A stretch of DNA of 64,000 nucleotides from Clusia tigrina (lineage: Eukaryota; Arthropoda; Insecta; Diptera; Clusiidae), in assembly GCA_920105625.2 (NCBI GenBank), contig OV050032.1:11740807-11804806 (forward strand). Reading direction: 5' to 3'. The translations under genes and the position numbers were made by a program. The notes under the pieces are model-generated. The model was not told the origin of the DNA. It saw only the letters and a list, made by a program, of their open reading frames with translations, and searched no databases. The stretch's first letter is position 1, and each line of letters begins with the position of its first letter. This document shows, piece by piece, positions 1-12,339 of the stretch.

Positions 1-1367
1 ATAAATGTTGTGTATATAGGAGTGGAACGTGAATTAAGTAACTGTGAAATAATGTTCTGAACAACACAATGAAACGAACACCGACACGGGCACGGGCACA
101 AAATAAGTGCCTTCCAACAGTGGAAATAGATCTTTGCCTTTTTGTACTCAGAAGGTTTGTAAATGTTTTGCATCATTAGCAAAGCAAAGCAAATGCTCTT
201 AAACAGGACGATAATCGCCTAATGCGTAGAAATTATTCGAACTCATCACAAAAATTTGCATTTCACACGGCAAAACTATAATTTAAATGAAATTTTTGTT
301 CAAGGACAACACAATTCTTCACTGGAAAAGCCTCGTTGTTCTCAAAATATTACTTTAGGCTTCCAAGGAGTGAGCAAATGTGTCCCCATAGCTTATTACA
401 CCATACCTCATCCTAACTCATATAAGCGCAGAGAAGCTCATTAGTATGTAATTAAAATATAGTTTAGAGATTAGAAATCTGCTTTGTGTTTCTTTATTCA
501 GTTTAAGTTAACTGTCCTATACTTCAGTTCTATAAATAACTTTTTCGTTTTCCAATTGTTTTCAAAATACTTTTATTTCAAATTCGTTCTTTAGATGGTG
601 CAATTTTGTTAGCTTCAAGTATCCGAATCACTTGAAAAAGGAGTTTGCATTTTTATGAATCCTTAAAAGCATAACTTTCTATACCAGCAAATTAATTATT
701 GTAAATGAAGTAATAAACATAAAAATACCAATTAACGGGCATGATTATTAATTTTATTATCAAATAAATTCGCACAACAAATTATTAACGAAATGGGTTT
801 ATGCGAATAAAATCGCCTGGAAAATTGAACAAATTTACTTTTATAGGCAACACTGAAATAAAAGATATAAAAAAGCAATAAAAGCACTATAAAAATGTAG
901 TTTAATATTAGTGCATACGACCGCACTTTGAGGCATCCTCGCTTGCCTCCCCTCAGGCACAGCTCGTTGTAAGTGCGGATTGTCAAAATCCGCGTATATG
1001 TACATATGTATATATGTAGTTTTATAGCCAACAGACGAGCAAATATTGGGAACAAGAATACGACTACGTGTGTAAGTGCAATTTTTTGCATTTAGGCAGT
1101 AAGGAAATATCCGGGAGACCTACAGCCGGGAACACACATGCGAGCAACGCCAGCGAAGACGAAGGCCATGATAGCTATGCGACAGGGAAAAAAGCATGTC
1201 ACGAGTAATAAACGGAATTTGATATTTTGTGAGCTACTAATATGCTCTGTGAGAGAGAGCGTAGATATATGCCCGTATATATAGGAATTACAAGTACTTC
1301 ACTAGGTGATGATGACCACAGACCACAGAGACGCGACACTTCAACCAGAGAATACAGAGAAATGACT
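1..1367. other. AT-rich spacer, no gene seen
   Basis: Only short open frames without recognisable domains occur here. Near 1329-1365 there is a stretch (gcgacacttc, then cagagaatacagagaaatg) that resembles the reverse complement of the ends of the tandem duplication just downstream, so the repeat may begin here in inverted orientation. Confidence 0.5.
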
Positions 1368-1733
1368 CTTGTTTTGCGCGCACTCACACATGTGCAAAAC
1401 TGTAGTAGTGTGGCTGATTTTCTTCAGAATTATGGTTAACCAATGATAAACAAACCTATCTATATAGGCAACTAATGATAAACAAAGACAGTTCCTTTAA
1501 ACGTTAGAAAATTTGACGTTTAAGTGTCGCTTCTCTGTGTTCTCTGCTTAAACGTCTCTCGTTTTGCGCACACTTACCCATGCGCAAAACTGTAGTAGTG
1601 TGACTGATTTTCTTCAGAACTAATGATAAACAAACCTATCCATATAGCCAATTAATCATAAACGAATACATTTTTTTTTAAATGTCAGAAAATTTGACGT
1701 TTAAGTGTCGCTTCTCTGTGTTCTCTGTTGATG
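1368..1733. repeat. Tandem duplication, two ~180-bp copies
   Basis: Copy 1 spans about 1368-1555 and copy 2 about 1556-1733. Both run from a GTTTTGCGC-type start, through aactgtagtagtgtg, tgattttcttcagaa and gataaacaaacctat, to a shared end (gacgtttaagtgtcgcttct). Copy 2 opens with a near-perfect stem, GTTTTGCGC...GCGCAAAAC, with a 12-base loop; copy 1 has the same stem with a mismatch. The ends are also found inverted upstream. This could be a duplicated small transposable element, but I do not recognise the family. Confidence 0.75.
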
Positions 1734-1779
1734 ACACTGCCACTTCACAATTCGTTATCAACAAAACGCACGCATCCAT

Positions 1780-2130
1780 GCAAAACTTCGGTGATAGTAT
1801 ATGAGCAAAGCCATCCTAGCAGGAAAGGGAATCATCCTCAGAGTACTCCTGGTAGTCTCAAATGGGATCACACTCAGAGTATTCCTGGTTGTCTCAAATG
1901 GGATCACACTCAGAGTATTCCTGGTTGTCTCAAATGGGGTCACACTCAGAGTATTTCTGGGAGTCTCAAATGGGGTCACACTCAGAGTATTTCTGGTGGT
2001 CTCAAATTGCTGATCTTATTGCTCCCTGGAGTATTCACTTTGTTCTCGTTTTTACATAGGCATGTCATTGGCGTGGGAGTACAGGGCCAAAAGCATAAAA
2101 GCTTCATTTAACATTTTGTGGAACTAGGGC
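1780..2130 (+). repeat. Dispersed repeat with internal 36-bp minisatellite
   Basis: Five copies, the last partial, of a 36-bp unit starting GAGTATTCCTGG start at 1841, 1877, 1913, 1949 and 1985. The flanking sequence (agcaggaaagg, atcctcagagtactc before; ctccctggagtattcactttgtt, catagg/catg after) matches a second locus at about 32170-32420 that has no tandem expansion. The unit length is a multiple of three, so several frames stay open across it. That explains the open frames here; I see no sign of a real protein. Confidence 0.8.
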
Positions 2131-2141
2131 TGCTCCTCAAT

Positions 2142-2318
2142 GCCGGCCCTCGTGGTTTAGTAGTAAGCATGCCAGACTCACATTCGGTTCCAATCCAGCC
2201 CCGGGCTTGGTCGGAAAAATGCTTCTTTCTAAAAAATCGTTTTCTCTTCGAGTCGAAGGCCTCAGTAGCTAGTATTCATTCCCCAACCCCTTGCAGTCAT
2301 AATTAATTATGGTGTAAG

Positions 2319-2361
<43 letters not shown>

Positions 2362-2368
2362 TAATACT
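2142..2368 (+). mobile_element. tRNA-derived SINE (body type 1)
   Basis: A tRNA-like head carries a pol III A box (TGGTTTAGTAG at 2153-2163) and a B box (GGTTCCAATCC at 2186-2196). The body (cttctttctaaa, tcgaaggcct, ccccaacccc, taattaattatggt) follows, then an (AAT)n tail at about 2321-2368. The body and tail match the element at 35431-35600. The head does not fold as a functional tRNA, since anticodon and acceptor stems are not evident, so this is a retroposon. It sits directly against the dispersed repeat on its left. Confidence 0.82.
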
Positions 2369-5250
2369 TGGAAACCGATAGCAATCTGTTTAGAACAATC
2401 TGGAGTGGGATGAATGTCTGTCACAACTTAAAAGTGGCTATTGTAATATAAGACTTATTAGTATTCATATTGCACTGGTTGTGTGTGAAAATGGCATACA
2501 AGCCAAAGGACTGGCAGTAAAATGGCTCCGCAGACGGGCTGGATTGATTCAGGGGATTACACTCAGTACTCAGAAACTTTGCTTTACGTACGAAAGAGCA
2601 AATTGACACCTGCAATAGTGAGATTTTTCAGCGGAACACCAAAAACACAGGTAAATACATACTTACATATTCTCATGTATATATTTATATGGGAATATAT
2701 ATTTACACATGCACATAATCATCTGACTTTACAGTTTAAGAAACTGGATGAAGTGAAATTAAAATGTTAACAAGGAGAAACTACTCTCACACACCGCAGT
2801 AATTCAGCCAAGCAACTTATCTCGTTAGAAGTGTGTGTCCACACATGTATGCATGGGTACGAGTATGTGTGTATGTAAAACCAAAGCAAGAGCCAAGCAC
2901 ACCCATTCCACATTCTAATGGAGCACAACAGGATTTGAAAATGATCATTTTCACATTACAACAAATTGCCACACTTTAGCGCGCAACTTTTTAATTGTCA
3001 GTAGTGTTGGGGAGTCTGAAACAAAGCAGTGACACCGTACCACTCACACACTGACAGACACATACGGGCCCCAGCAATTGGAAGATTCGCTGCATCGGTG
3101 CACATTTCTGTGAAAATACAAATCCACCAAAATACGAGTGTAGTTATACTCTAACCTTAGGCACTACATAGTAGATTGGGGCAAACTTGGTGCGGGAATT
3201 AATACAACGAAAAGTGATCAGTCGAGCAACCAGAGAGCGGAAATAATTGGGTAATTTTGTGTTTTGAGGTAAGGGCGAAGAGTTCGGGTTTTATTGGAAA
3301 GTGCGAAATGATTTACTAGCTGGGCACCGGTGATCTAAATGACCGCTATAATTATTGGTAAAAAAAAAAACCCCAATTTATGTGTGGCAGTTTTCTTTTA
3401 AGGCGCATACCTCGCGAACCAAAACAGATATTGGTCTGAAATGATGCATGTTGTCCACATTGAATATTTCGATAATAAGCGAACAACAAATCCATACCCT
3501 TTGTGAATACTGAAGATTTAGAAAATCCCGAAAGCCATCAATTCACAGCGAATTTGGTTGAAAAGTTTGGTGAAAAATACTGTAAAGAGATGAAACGCGA
3601 AAATTGTGAATGGTGGAAAACGAGTTGTTGAACGCATCGCCAGATAGCGAAGCTAATTATGTGGCTGTTTATTCAATGCAAAATTGAATTCTAGTAACTG
3701 AGCGCCATGTTTGTTTTCGTTTGTCTTTTAATAATAATACTCAAAGGTTTGCTAGGGCGACCTCAATGCCAAATGGTAACTTGACTGTCCATGAACCGTG
3801 CAGAACCCCAGACAATTAAACCAGCTGTCCACCCCAACTATTTATCCATCCATCCATCCATCAATCCTCCCATCCAGCCAGCTAAGCAGCCACCATCCAT
3901 CAACATGTAAGGAAAGAGCAACGTTGTTGCCCATTGTACGATGTCTGGTTATTTTTACAACAGGAGAGGAAACAAATGCCACAAATGCTTTGGATATACT
4001 AATTTACCTATGCCACAGGAGAGAGAAAAAACTAAACTAAACTACAGCCAAACTTCACACTAGTAAAAAGCTAAACCTTAACCAATCCAAACCGACCAAA
4101 TCAAATCCAAGCAAAGTTAAAGAAGAATAGTATCCGACTTCGAAGGAGACGCAATTTAGGATCCTAAAGTATTTTTAAATTACCTTTGAGTTTTATCGCT
4201 TTTAGTGCCAGCCAGAAGAGCCGCACAACAAAAATGGCCAATTCCTGCCAAAATGAAAAAGGCAAAGACACAAAAAAAACACAACTCCGAAAAGGAGAGG
4301 AGAGAAGATGGCTAACGACCTTTGTCTCGCAAACAGCATCACCAAAAGCAGATGCAGTGGCCAAGATCACATACACTTAACAAGCTTGCTTAGCCCAGCC
4401 GTCCAGTAACCATCAATCTATCACCCTATCCATCAGGCAGCCGTGCTGGCAACGAAGGCGCTTATGCGCAGCCATTCTACACACACACATTCACACAATC
4501 TACACTCATACTGATAACACAATTGCACACAAGCCGTGCATTTACGAGTGTGTGCAGTGTTTGCATTAATTATGACTTGGGCTGGAGTTAAATTAAAGAA
4601 GAACACCAAAACACTAAACTGAAAACAAAAACAAAAACAAACAGCAAAAGTTGAGCACAAATACCAAACGTCAATACCATAAACGTCGGCACTCAACATC
4701 AGTAAAACCAATTTGCTGGGTCGTTCGAAAGCTGCAGCCGACCAAAGACACTCATTTGGTCTCTTGCTCCCCTTGCCCACCCTTCCTTCACTTTCGTTTC
4801 CTTCCCACTGTTCAACTTGCCTTCTTAACTAAATATGTTGTGCTCTGTTGTGGTTTATTTGTATAAATGCTCCCATCTGTGATGAGCAGGAACTGTACCC
4901 ATGGCGTGGGTGCAGATCTACAAACAAACAAAGAATCTCGCGCTCATACACACACTCTCACACATACACACACATGCAGTCTCCTGCTTCAAGCAGGCAT
5001 CCTCGGTCTGCAATGAGAGTGGAGGTGTTGTCAATTTGATTGCTGCTCTGAAACTTTTTGTGTGTGTCATAGTTAGACAGGTGCTCTGTCTAAGCGCAGC
5101 TTCGTGCTAATCCACTAATTTTAAATTAAAGTCAATTTAGCGGTTAAAATGCTGCCGCTTGGCAAGCGAGTGTTTGAGTGTGTATATGCATGTGTATGTG
5201 TATGTGTGTGTGTTTAATGGTTGCCTTATACTCTGCATCACCACCCGCCC
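2369..5250. other. Spacer, no gene supported
   Basis: The stretch contains a CATC microsatellite (about 3846-3880) and several short open frames of no known family. A frame open from 3474 to 3629, without an ATG, encodes about 52 residues of ordinary composition ending CEWWKTSC. It might be a scrap of an old coding element, but I do not recognise it. Possible splice donors (for example near 2651 and 3269) could mark untranslated exons, which sequence alone cannot establish. Confidence 0.4.
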
Positions 5251-5612
5251 AGCATCACTTTTGACAATCACTTCAATAATTGTCATTTAAGAAACCACCT
5301 CATAAAGTTGGGACTCTCATCAGGAAGCACATGTAGATTCTGCACGGATGTAGATGGCTCAGAAGAAACAACAGAGCTCCTTCGAATGAAGCGCGAAGCC
5401 ATAGCTCGCAGTAGGAAGAAATATATGGGGCATTTCTGGCCCGAGAGCACAGATATTAGAGCAATGAACCCCAACTCAGTACTAAGTTTTCATAGAACTG
5501 ATGGACTAATAGAATACCCTTACCCCGGAGGAGTACAATGCATCAAATTGGTCGAGGTGCATTCTCCCTCTTTGTTTGATTCATTCATTAATTCATTCAA
5601 TTGCCTTCGTAG
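5251..5612 (+). mobile_element. 3' end of a decayed non-LTR retrotransposon
   Basis: The open frame 5221-5625 includes LIKLGLSSGSTCRFC followed by an acidic, glutamate-rich stretch and ARSRKKYMG. This is the layout of the zinc-knuckle tail that follows the RNase H domain in LOA/R1/I-like non-LTR elements (CxxC, then a His/Cys pair before an ARxR segment). The expected His and Cys of the second half are replaced or lost (ETTELLRMKREA), which suggests decay. The sequence continues into a 3' UTR-like segment and an ATTCA-rich simple tail at about 5578-5605. The 5' part of the element is missing. The family assignment is by eye. Confidence 0.65.
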
Positions 5613-5639
5613 ATTCTGTGCTTAGGTCAGCTTAAGTTT

Positions 5640-7170
5640 CTTGATTTGCTTTATGTGACAAAATAAATGCAAAGAGTTGATTGACGAACCAAGGAACCCA
5701 ATAAGGGCCCCAAGCAAAATTCCAACCGATAGAGAAAACTTAGCGATGGTATGATATTCAGGTAATTTGCTTCCGAAAAGGTCGAATTTTGCTTTATATT
5801 TTAGTTATTATATTTACTTCCGGCTGAAATTCACAAATCTACGTGAATGCGAAAATATGCGCCACCATGTCGTCAGATAGCAACCCATGCTTACCATCGC
5901 CAGACACTATTCGGTCATTTACTGTTCACTGTTGGAGCAACAATTAGACGAGTAGCAAAAAGTTTTTTTTCTGACTTCTCTGGAATATGGTGGTGTGTCA
6001 ATAAATTTAAAAGCATGCCTGGGCATAGATGTACATTAAATTAGGATCTCTTTTCTCTTAAATCAGTGGATAGTGTTTACATCGACCACTATAATGGGCC
6101 ATTAAACGCCCACATATACGAACATATTTATAAATATATATTGAGTACACATGCACATATCTGAACGTATATATATGGAATATTGCAATTGTATTTGTCA
6201 TCAATAATGGCACACTGCGAGAGGCTGCAGGACCATTAAATTTCGCACGTATAAAAAGCGAATAACAACTTCTAATTACCAATAAAAAAAAACACACACA
6301 CACCGCTCATGCTTCAAGGAATATACTGTACGAGTGTGTGTGACACATTTAACAAAATGCATGGCGTGGAAGAGAATTTCGTTTGAAGCGCTTTAAAGAT
6401 GTTACGAACCCATGCGGCACGCATGTACCGTAAAATCGCATTGGACGCACGTAAATGGATATTAAACTTTAACTTTAACAACTGCTCATAAAAAGATAAT
6501 TTTTCAAATAATTGAAAAGGAAAAAGGAAAAAGCAAAAGCCACAAGCCAAAAATGCCAAAAATGGCATAAACATAAAAAGCAACAGAATTTCGCAAAAGC
6601 ATTTCAGCATGTGACGTAGTCAACGGCAGTGGCAGTGGCAGTCGCGTTTGCGTCTGCGTCTGCGAATCCGCATGCGCATGCGTGAAGCAAGTCATGCTGT
6701 AAATGCCTCCAACAAAAAACATTGTCAAACAATGCACACGCACACATGCATAGGCATGTCATGTGCATAGCTGTGCACATAAGAATAAGTAAGTGTAATT
6801 TATATGTATGTACATAAGCAGAGTAACAAAAACAATTCACTTACCGCTAAGGCTCGCTTAACCGTAAAAACGTTCCGAGCAGGTTGTATGTACGCCATGA
6901 TGCGCGCTGCAAATTCGCTTAATCCGATCCGCTTTAAAATTTGTTTTGTTTCTGTGAACTTTACTCGCCGTACCGTTGTCTGTCTGTCTGTCTTCTTGTG
7001 TGCCTGTCTGTCTGTCTGTCTGTGTGGATATGGATATGAATGTGAACGTGAATACGTGTGTTTGTGTGGTGCCGCCTGTGTTCGTTTTATTTGCCTTAAC
7101 TTTCTTTCGTAGAACCTTTAAACTGGAGGTCACGAAAAATGAGAAACACACACATGCATGTATGCATACA
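5640..7170. other. Spacer, no gene supported
   Basis: This contains low-complexity patches: a GTCTGC/GCAGTG-rich tract at 6619-6670, a CTGT tract at 6978-7022, and scattered TATG-rich pieces. Open frames on both strands lack recognisable domains. Confidence 0.45.
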
Positions 7171-7377
<207 letters not shown>

Positions 7378-7379
7378 TT

Positions 7380-8891
7380 CACATTTTATTGCTTGCGACT
7401 GACTGACTAACAGATAGCGACGCCGCTGCTGTTAACAAACGCGAGAGCGTTTTTGCCGCAAACGTGTCGCATACCATTCATTCAATGGACAAATAACTGG
7501 ATGGTTGGATGTAGTTTGGTTGCATGTATCGATTTATGATGCAGGCAGGCCAGGCCAGGCAGGCACTCTCTGCCCTATTCGCGTTTTTCACTCGCTCACT
7601 ACTGCCAAACTTACGGCTGAAGAGTTAACCGCATATGTGTCAGCGGCACACTTAGTCACTGCTTGCTCTACATATGCAGCTCACAAGCGCGCTCCCCAGA
7701 CACGAACTGGTAGCTCAGCTCACGCGCATACTTTTCACATGAGTGCAAGCTAAGCTAGAAGCGGCGGCACCGAGCGTTGCTTCACACGGTTGGAGCGGAC
7801 AAACGATATAAATAAAAGTAAAATTATAATAGAAGACTTAGCGACAATCTGGCCGCTTGTGCGTTTGCAAAACAAAAGACTTAAGCAACGAACTCGCTGC
7901 ACATGCTGCCCCCACCTTTACCCTCCCCTCTCCCTTCGCCAGCTCTATTAGCTCAACAGCACGTCAAGCCACCTGTCTCGCACCAATGTCGCAACTGGTG
8001 CGTTACATTTTCACACAATAAAAAAAAACTTTAAACCAACAAAAAACAACAAAAAAAAACAAAAACTAAATTAAACAAGCAAAATAAAAAAGCAAAAATT
8101 TACACTTTGCTTAGAATTGTTGCTTCACGCCTTTAGCAATATTCTTTGTTCTCGTCTTTTTAGTCGGTTCTGTTTATAATCTGGACTCTAGACCTAAGCT
8201 TTATTTCCATTGGCGTTCTAGTTATTTCCTTCTCTAATCTTAGATGGTTTTATAGATTTTTTTCTCTGCGTACCACAGGAAATTTTTTGGAATTAGAACA
8301 CATGCAAAGTGGCCCACCATCATAAAATTCAATTTTTTTTTACAGAGCATGGCGAATTAAGCGACTTAAGCGACGACTTAAAACGATCCACGTTAGCGGG
8401 CTGCGACTTAAGTGCGTTTGTTTAGCGCGCTAAAATTGCCGTTACTTTGTGTCGTAAAAGCCTTACTCTGGGAATTTTATTGAAACGCATTAAAGCATAA
8501 ACCATTAAAGTTTCTCTTCCTCCATTAAGGGTCATAATCATATGCAATTCTCAATAACTAAATGGAATTTCAGATATGTCTTATCGTCAAAACTAACACT
8601 AAGCCAACCGCGCAAAGCGGCATACAAGCCAAAAGGAAATCGTTCCACATAACATTTTAAGTGCAATCCCGCGGAAGCCGCAGTAGGAGAGTAGCTGATC
8701 GAAAACAGTTACAAAGAGTCGCAATTTAAATGAAATCTTCAAAATCAAAAATCAGTACAAAAATTTGCATACGCAAATGCTAATGAGAGAGAGTTTTAGA
8801 AAATATACTTCATAAACAAAACACACACTCAATTTCGAAGAGTGGACCACTATAAACGATCTACTTTATAGCTGTATTTATCCACCTAAAC
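7380..8891. other. Spacer, no gene supported
   Basis: The sequence includes poly-A rich stretches (about 8020-8100) and a region rich in the words cgacttaa/gcgacttaag near 8350-8415. No coding region or RNA gene is recognised. Confidence 0.45.
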
Positions 8892-9034
8892 GGACGCCAA
8901 GCAGTGTCAACAAACATATTTTTTTGTGTTAAATTTTCGAGGCCCCACTTATCTTGGCTTAAAGTGGTGGACGCCAAGCAGTGTCAACAAACATATTTTT
9001 TTGAATTCAATTTTCGAGGCCCCACTTATCTTGG
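8892..9034. repeat. 77-bp tandem duplication
   Basis: Two copies begin with ggacgccaagcagtgtcaac at 8892 and 8969 and end with gaggccccacttatcttgg. They differ by a few bases in the middle. The small divergence suggests a fairly recent local duplication of noncoding sequence. Confidence 0.9.
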
Positions 9035-9039
9035 CACGG

Positions 9040-11814
9040 CAATTCTGATAAGGTCAAAGAAATTTAAACATTCTTACAAATTATCATCACAATTCAGGCA
9101 TATCAAATAAATTCCGTGGAGGCAATCAAACGACGGATTTGACTTCGGATCACATACAAAACCGTTCATGTTAATTCGATGCTATTTTAATGAGAACTAA
9201 TTTCGATTCTCAGCGGAGGGATGGCGCGGACTTTAGCTGCTGTTGCTTGGCCATAGTAACGCTACACAGAAAAAAGCAGATAAGCACAAGTACTGTATTT
9301 GTTCAACTGCTTAAAGGGTTAATTGAACGGCTTCATCGTGCAGATGACTTCAGCCAGTTCACATTTTCTGTATTGCATTCAACTAAGTTTCAGCGTGATA
9401 TTGCCTTCACGGACTCTTATATCCTTCTTAGATATATTATCGGCCTATATTATAAATGTTGCATACCTAAGTCTAAAACCACAGGAAAAGCCCAATTTTG
9501 AACTCAAATTTTATAGCAGACCCAGAAGCCAAACAACGGAAAGTAAACGCCCTTCACTGACATTGAATTTTCATTTGAATTTATTTTTGAACACTTTTAA
9601 GGAGTGCAGCGATGCTCAAAGCTCTGCATGATTGTGGAAGCTATTTTAAGCTACTATACATACTCAGAGGATTTGCCTTCAGTAGGCCACCAAACTGCGG
9701 CAGATGCAATTAAAAGTTAGCAAAAATATAAAGTGAAACTTAAGGGAAACAGTGATACAGTAAAACAATCAAAATCACAATCACTTGCAGAATATTTATA
9801 TAAACCCCTTTAATTGTATACGAATAGGTTCTGCTGGGATCCCTTAAGTGTCACCTATGATAAAAATGTTACGTGTAGTAAGAAAAAATTATTTTGTAGA
9901 AGGAACCGTAGACCGAGGCACCGTCCAGGTAGCGATAAGATTTCGCTAAATGAAGTTCTATCACACCTCACTTCCAGTTTGAAACACATAAATCCCCGGC
10001 TTGGCCACAACTAGTCAACTATTATGCTCTCTTTACATACTTTCTAGAAGGTAGATTTGATGGTGGCAAAATAGTTGCATCGCAGAGTCTTTCGAAAGTC
10101 CTTTGAAGAAATCAAAAGTCAAAATCAGCTGATTAAAATATGAGCTACCGAGAAATTACGTTTTCCTAGCAACAACCAATTAAGAACTGAACGAACGGCA
10201 TACCTTGTTAAATCAAATGGAATATGGCACATCTGTGATCGTTTCTGGAGGAATGGTGGTATATTAAAATAAATAAATAAAATCTACTTTTGTCAAAATT
10301 TCACAACACTATACCAAATGGATTGTAATTTATGCCCAAAAAGGTGCTGAGCATCTTCTGAAAATATATAGAGAAAAATGACTTCGGACACGGTTACACT
10401 GACCCAACGATACACAAGTGCTATATGCAATTTATGCCTTACTGTATCCATACTCATACGTAAGAAGAAGTTTACAATAATTATGTCTGGTTTAGGAGTA
10501 AACAAACATTAATATTACCATAAAGCCGCCAAGCACTCAACGAAGAGCAACAAAAAGCACACAACCACATTGAGCTCAAATGGCTCGTCGAACTATATAT
10601 TCCATCAAAATAACACTCTTGATAGCACTTCACTGCAGTTGCGCAGCAAGCAGAAGAAGCGGCGTGTAGCAACTGCACCCAATGCCGCACTGACTCAGCA
10701 CATGCCAGTGTGGCAGCCAGCGAGCGCCTACTACTGCGATCGATCACTCTCTTGCAGGCATTGAAAGTCGCAAAAATGCGAGGAATTGCGCCTGCTAGCT
10801 GGATAGGCGGTTGCTGTATGGTCGGCCGGTTGATGGTTGTATAGCCTGGCGATGGCGTTGGGTCACATGCTAACAAAACAACCGTCTGAACCGTCATTAG
10901 ACGGCCTAGTAAATGGCGCACTTCAAACTAACAGCAGGCGAATGGTCAAATAAACAAGCAGACGAACGGGCAGACTGGCGGACGAGCCGACAAACGGACA
11001 GGCGGACGATCGTATTGCAGAATAGGACATCCAGCATATACAGCAACCGCGAACAGAAAGCGCGCTCTTTGTACCGTTATGCACCCAATATGGCGAGACG
11101 GTCGCTGTTGGCTCGCACTTCTGCGTTGCATGTATGTCCGTTCAATTGGCTATGTCGGCTATCACAACTGCAGCTGTTTGACTCTGGCGTTGGCTTTCTT
11201 CAAACTTTATTTATTTGTTCTTGTGCGAAATGGGTGGACACTAGCACACTACCACACATCTAGCCAAACGGAAATCTCATGCCAAGCCTAAGCACTGACA
11301 GCGACACGTTCAGGCCATTTCCCAAATTAATGTGCGCCAGTTACATTGCATACGTAAAACTCGTGCGACAGCTGCTCAAAACTCACGCCAAATCGCTCAA
11401 TTATGCGATTGAACTAAATGGCGGAGTTGATCGATTATTCGATTGCGAATATTGTATCCGTATCCGTATTTGTCCATGGAATGAACACACGCACTCAACT
11501 GAAATTTGCTCCTCTGAAGTCCCCTACAATGTCAATTTCATAATTACTTTGTTTTCGTCAACTATGTGCGTGTTCGATTAAAACTATTTGAATTATTTTT
11601 GTTGATTTGTGGGCACCGTGGCGCGATATCAAATGTAAACAAGAAACTTCGATCGAATTGGCGTTGGTGTTGCGAATATTTGCGCAAAGCACGTCCGATC
11701 GAAACGCTGGTCAACAACTAACTGAAGAGGAGCAGACCAACGACGGACTTAAGAACTGCGTTATTGCAGATGCCTGCCACTCTGGCATAAACTGACAAAC
11801 TGAACAGCAACTCA
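9040..11814. other. Spacer, no gene supported
   Basis: Open frames at 9190-9631 and 10481-11263 have no recognisable domain and overlap others on the opposite strand. Low-complexity GCGGACG/CAGACGG words occur near 10960-11010. I see nothing else in it. Confidence 0.4.
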
Positions 11815-12330
11815 ATGCCAAGAAGCAAGAGCAAAGCCAAAAGCAAAGCCAACGCCAAAAGCAAAGCCAGAGCCAAAGCCAAAGCCAAAGCCAAAGTCAA
11901 AGTCAAATTCATTCGCAAAGCATGCCAGCCATCCAGCCAGCCAGCCAAGCAGTCAGCCAGTCAGCTAACCAGGCAGGCAAGCAGGCAGTCAGCCAGCTAG
12001 CCATATAAGAGGGTAACCACGACCATGAATGCCGTCGAACGACAAAAAGCAAACGCCACCGAAAGCAAAGAAAGAATCCGAAATGAATTTATATGTAGAA
12101 AATGTACTTTTTCTTATGTCTTCTGTTTACTGCTGCTGCTTCTGCTGCTGCTGCTGCTGCTGCTGGTGCTGCTGGTGGTGCTTGCTATTCTCAGAGTGCA
12201 GCGTGTGAAGAAGTCTCCACAAACCGCTATCTTCGCTTTATGGAGAAAGAAAAGACCAACGACCAACGACCAACGACCAACGAAGATGGCTGGCAGGTAG
12301 GTGAGCAGGCAAGTAGACAGGCAGGCAGGC
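11815..12330. repeat. Cluster of microsatellites
   Basis: Adjacent simple tracts are AAAGCC/AAAGCA (about 11828-11905), CCAG/CAGT/GGCA (11930-12000), a CTG run (about 12128-12180), CCAACGA (12256-12290) and GGCA (12313-12333). They explain the Lys-Ala, Leu-rich and Ala-rich open frames in this interval, which should not be read as genes. Confidence 0.85.
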
Positions 12331-12339
12331 AGGCGCACA

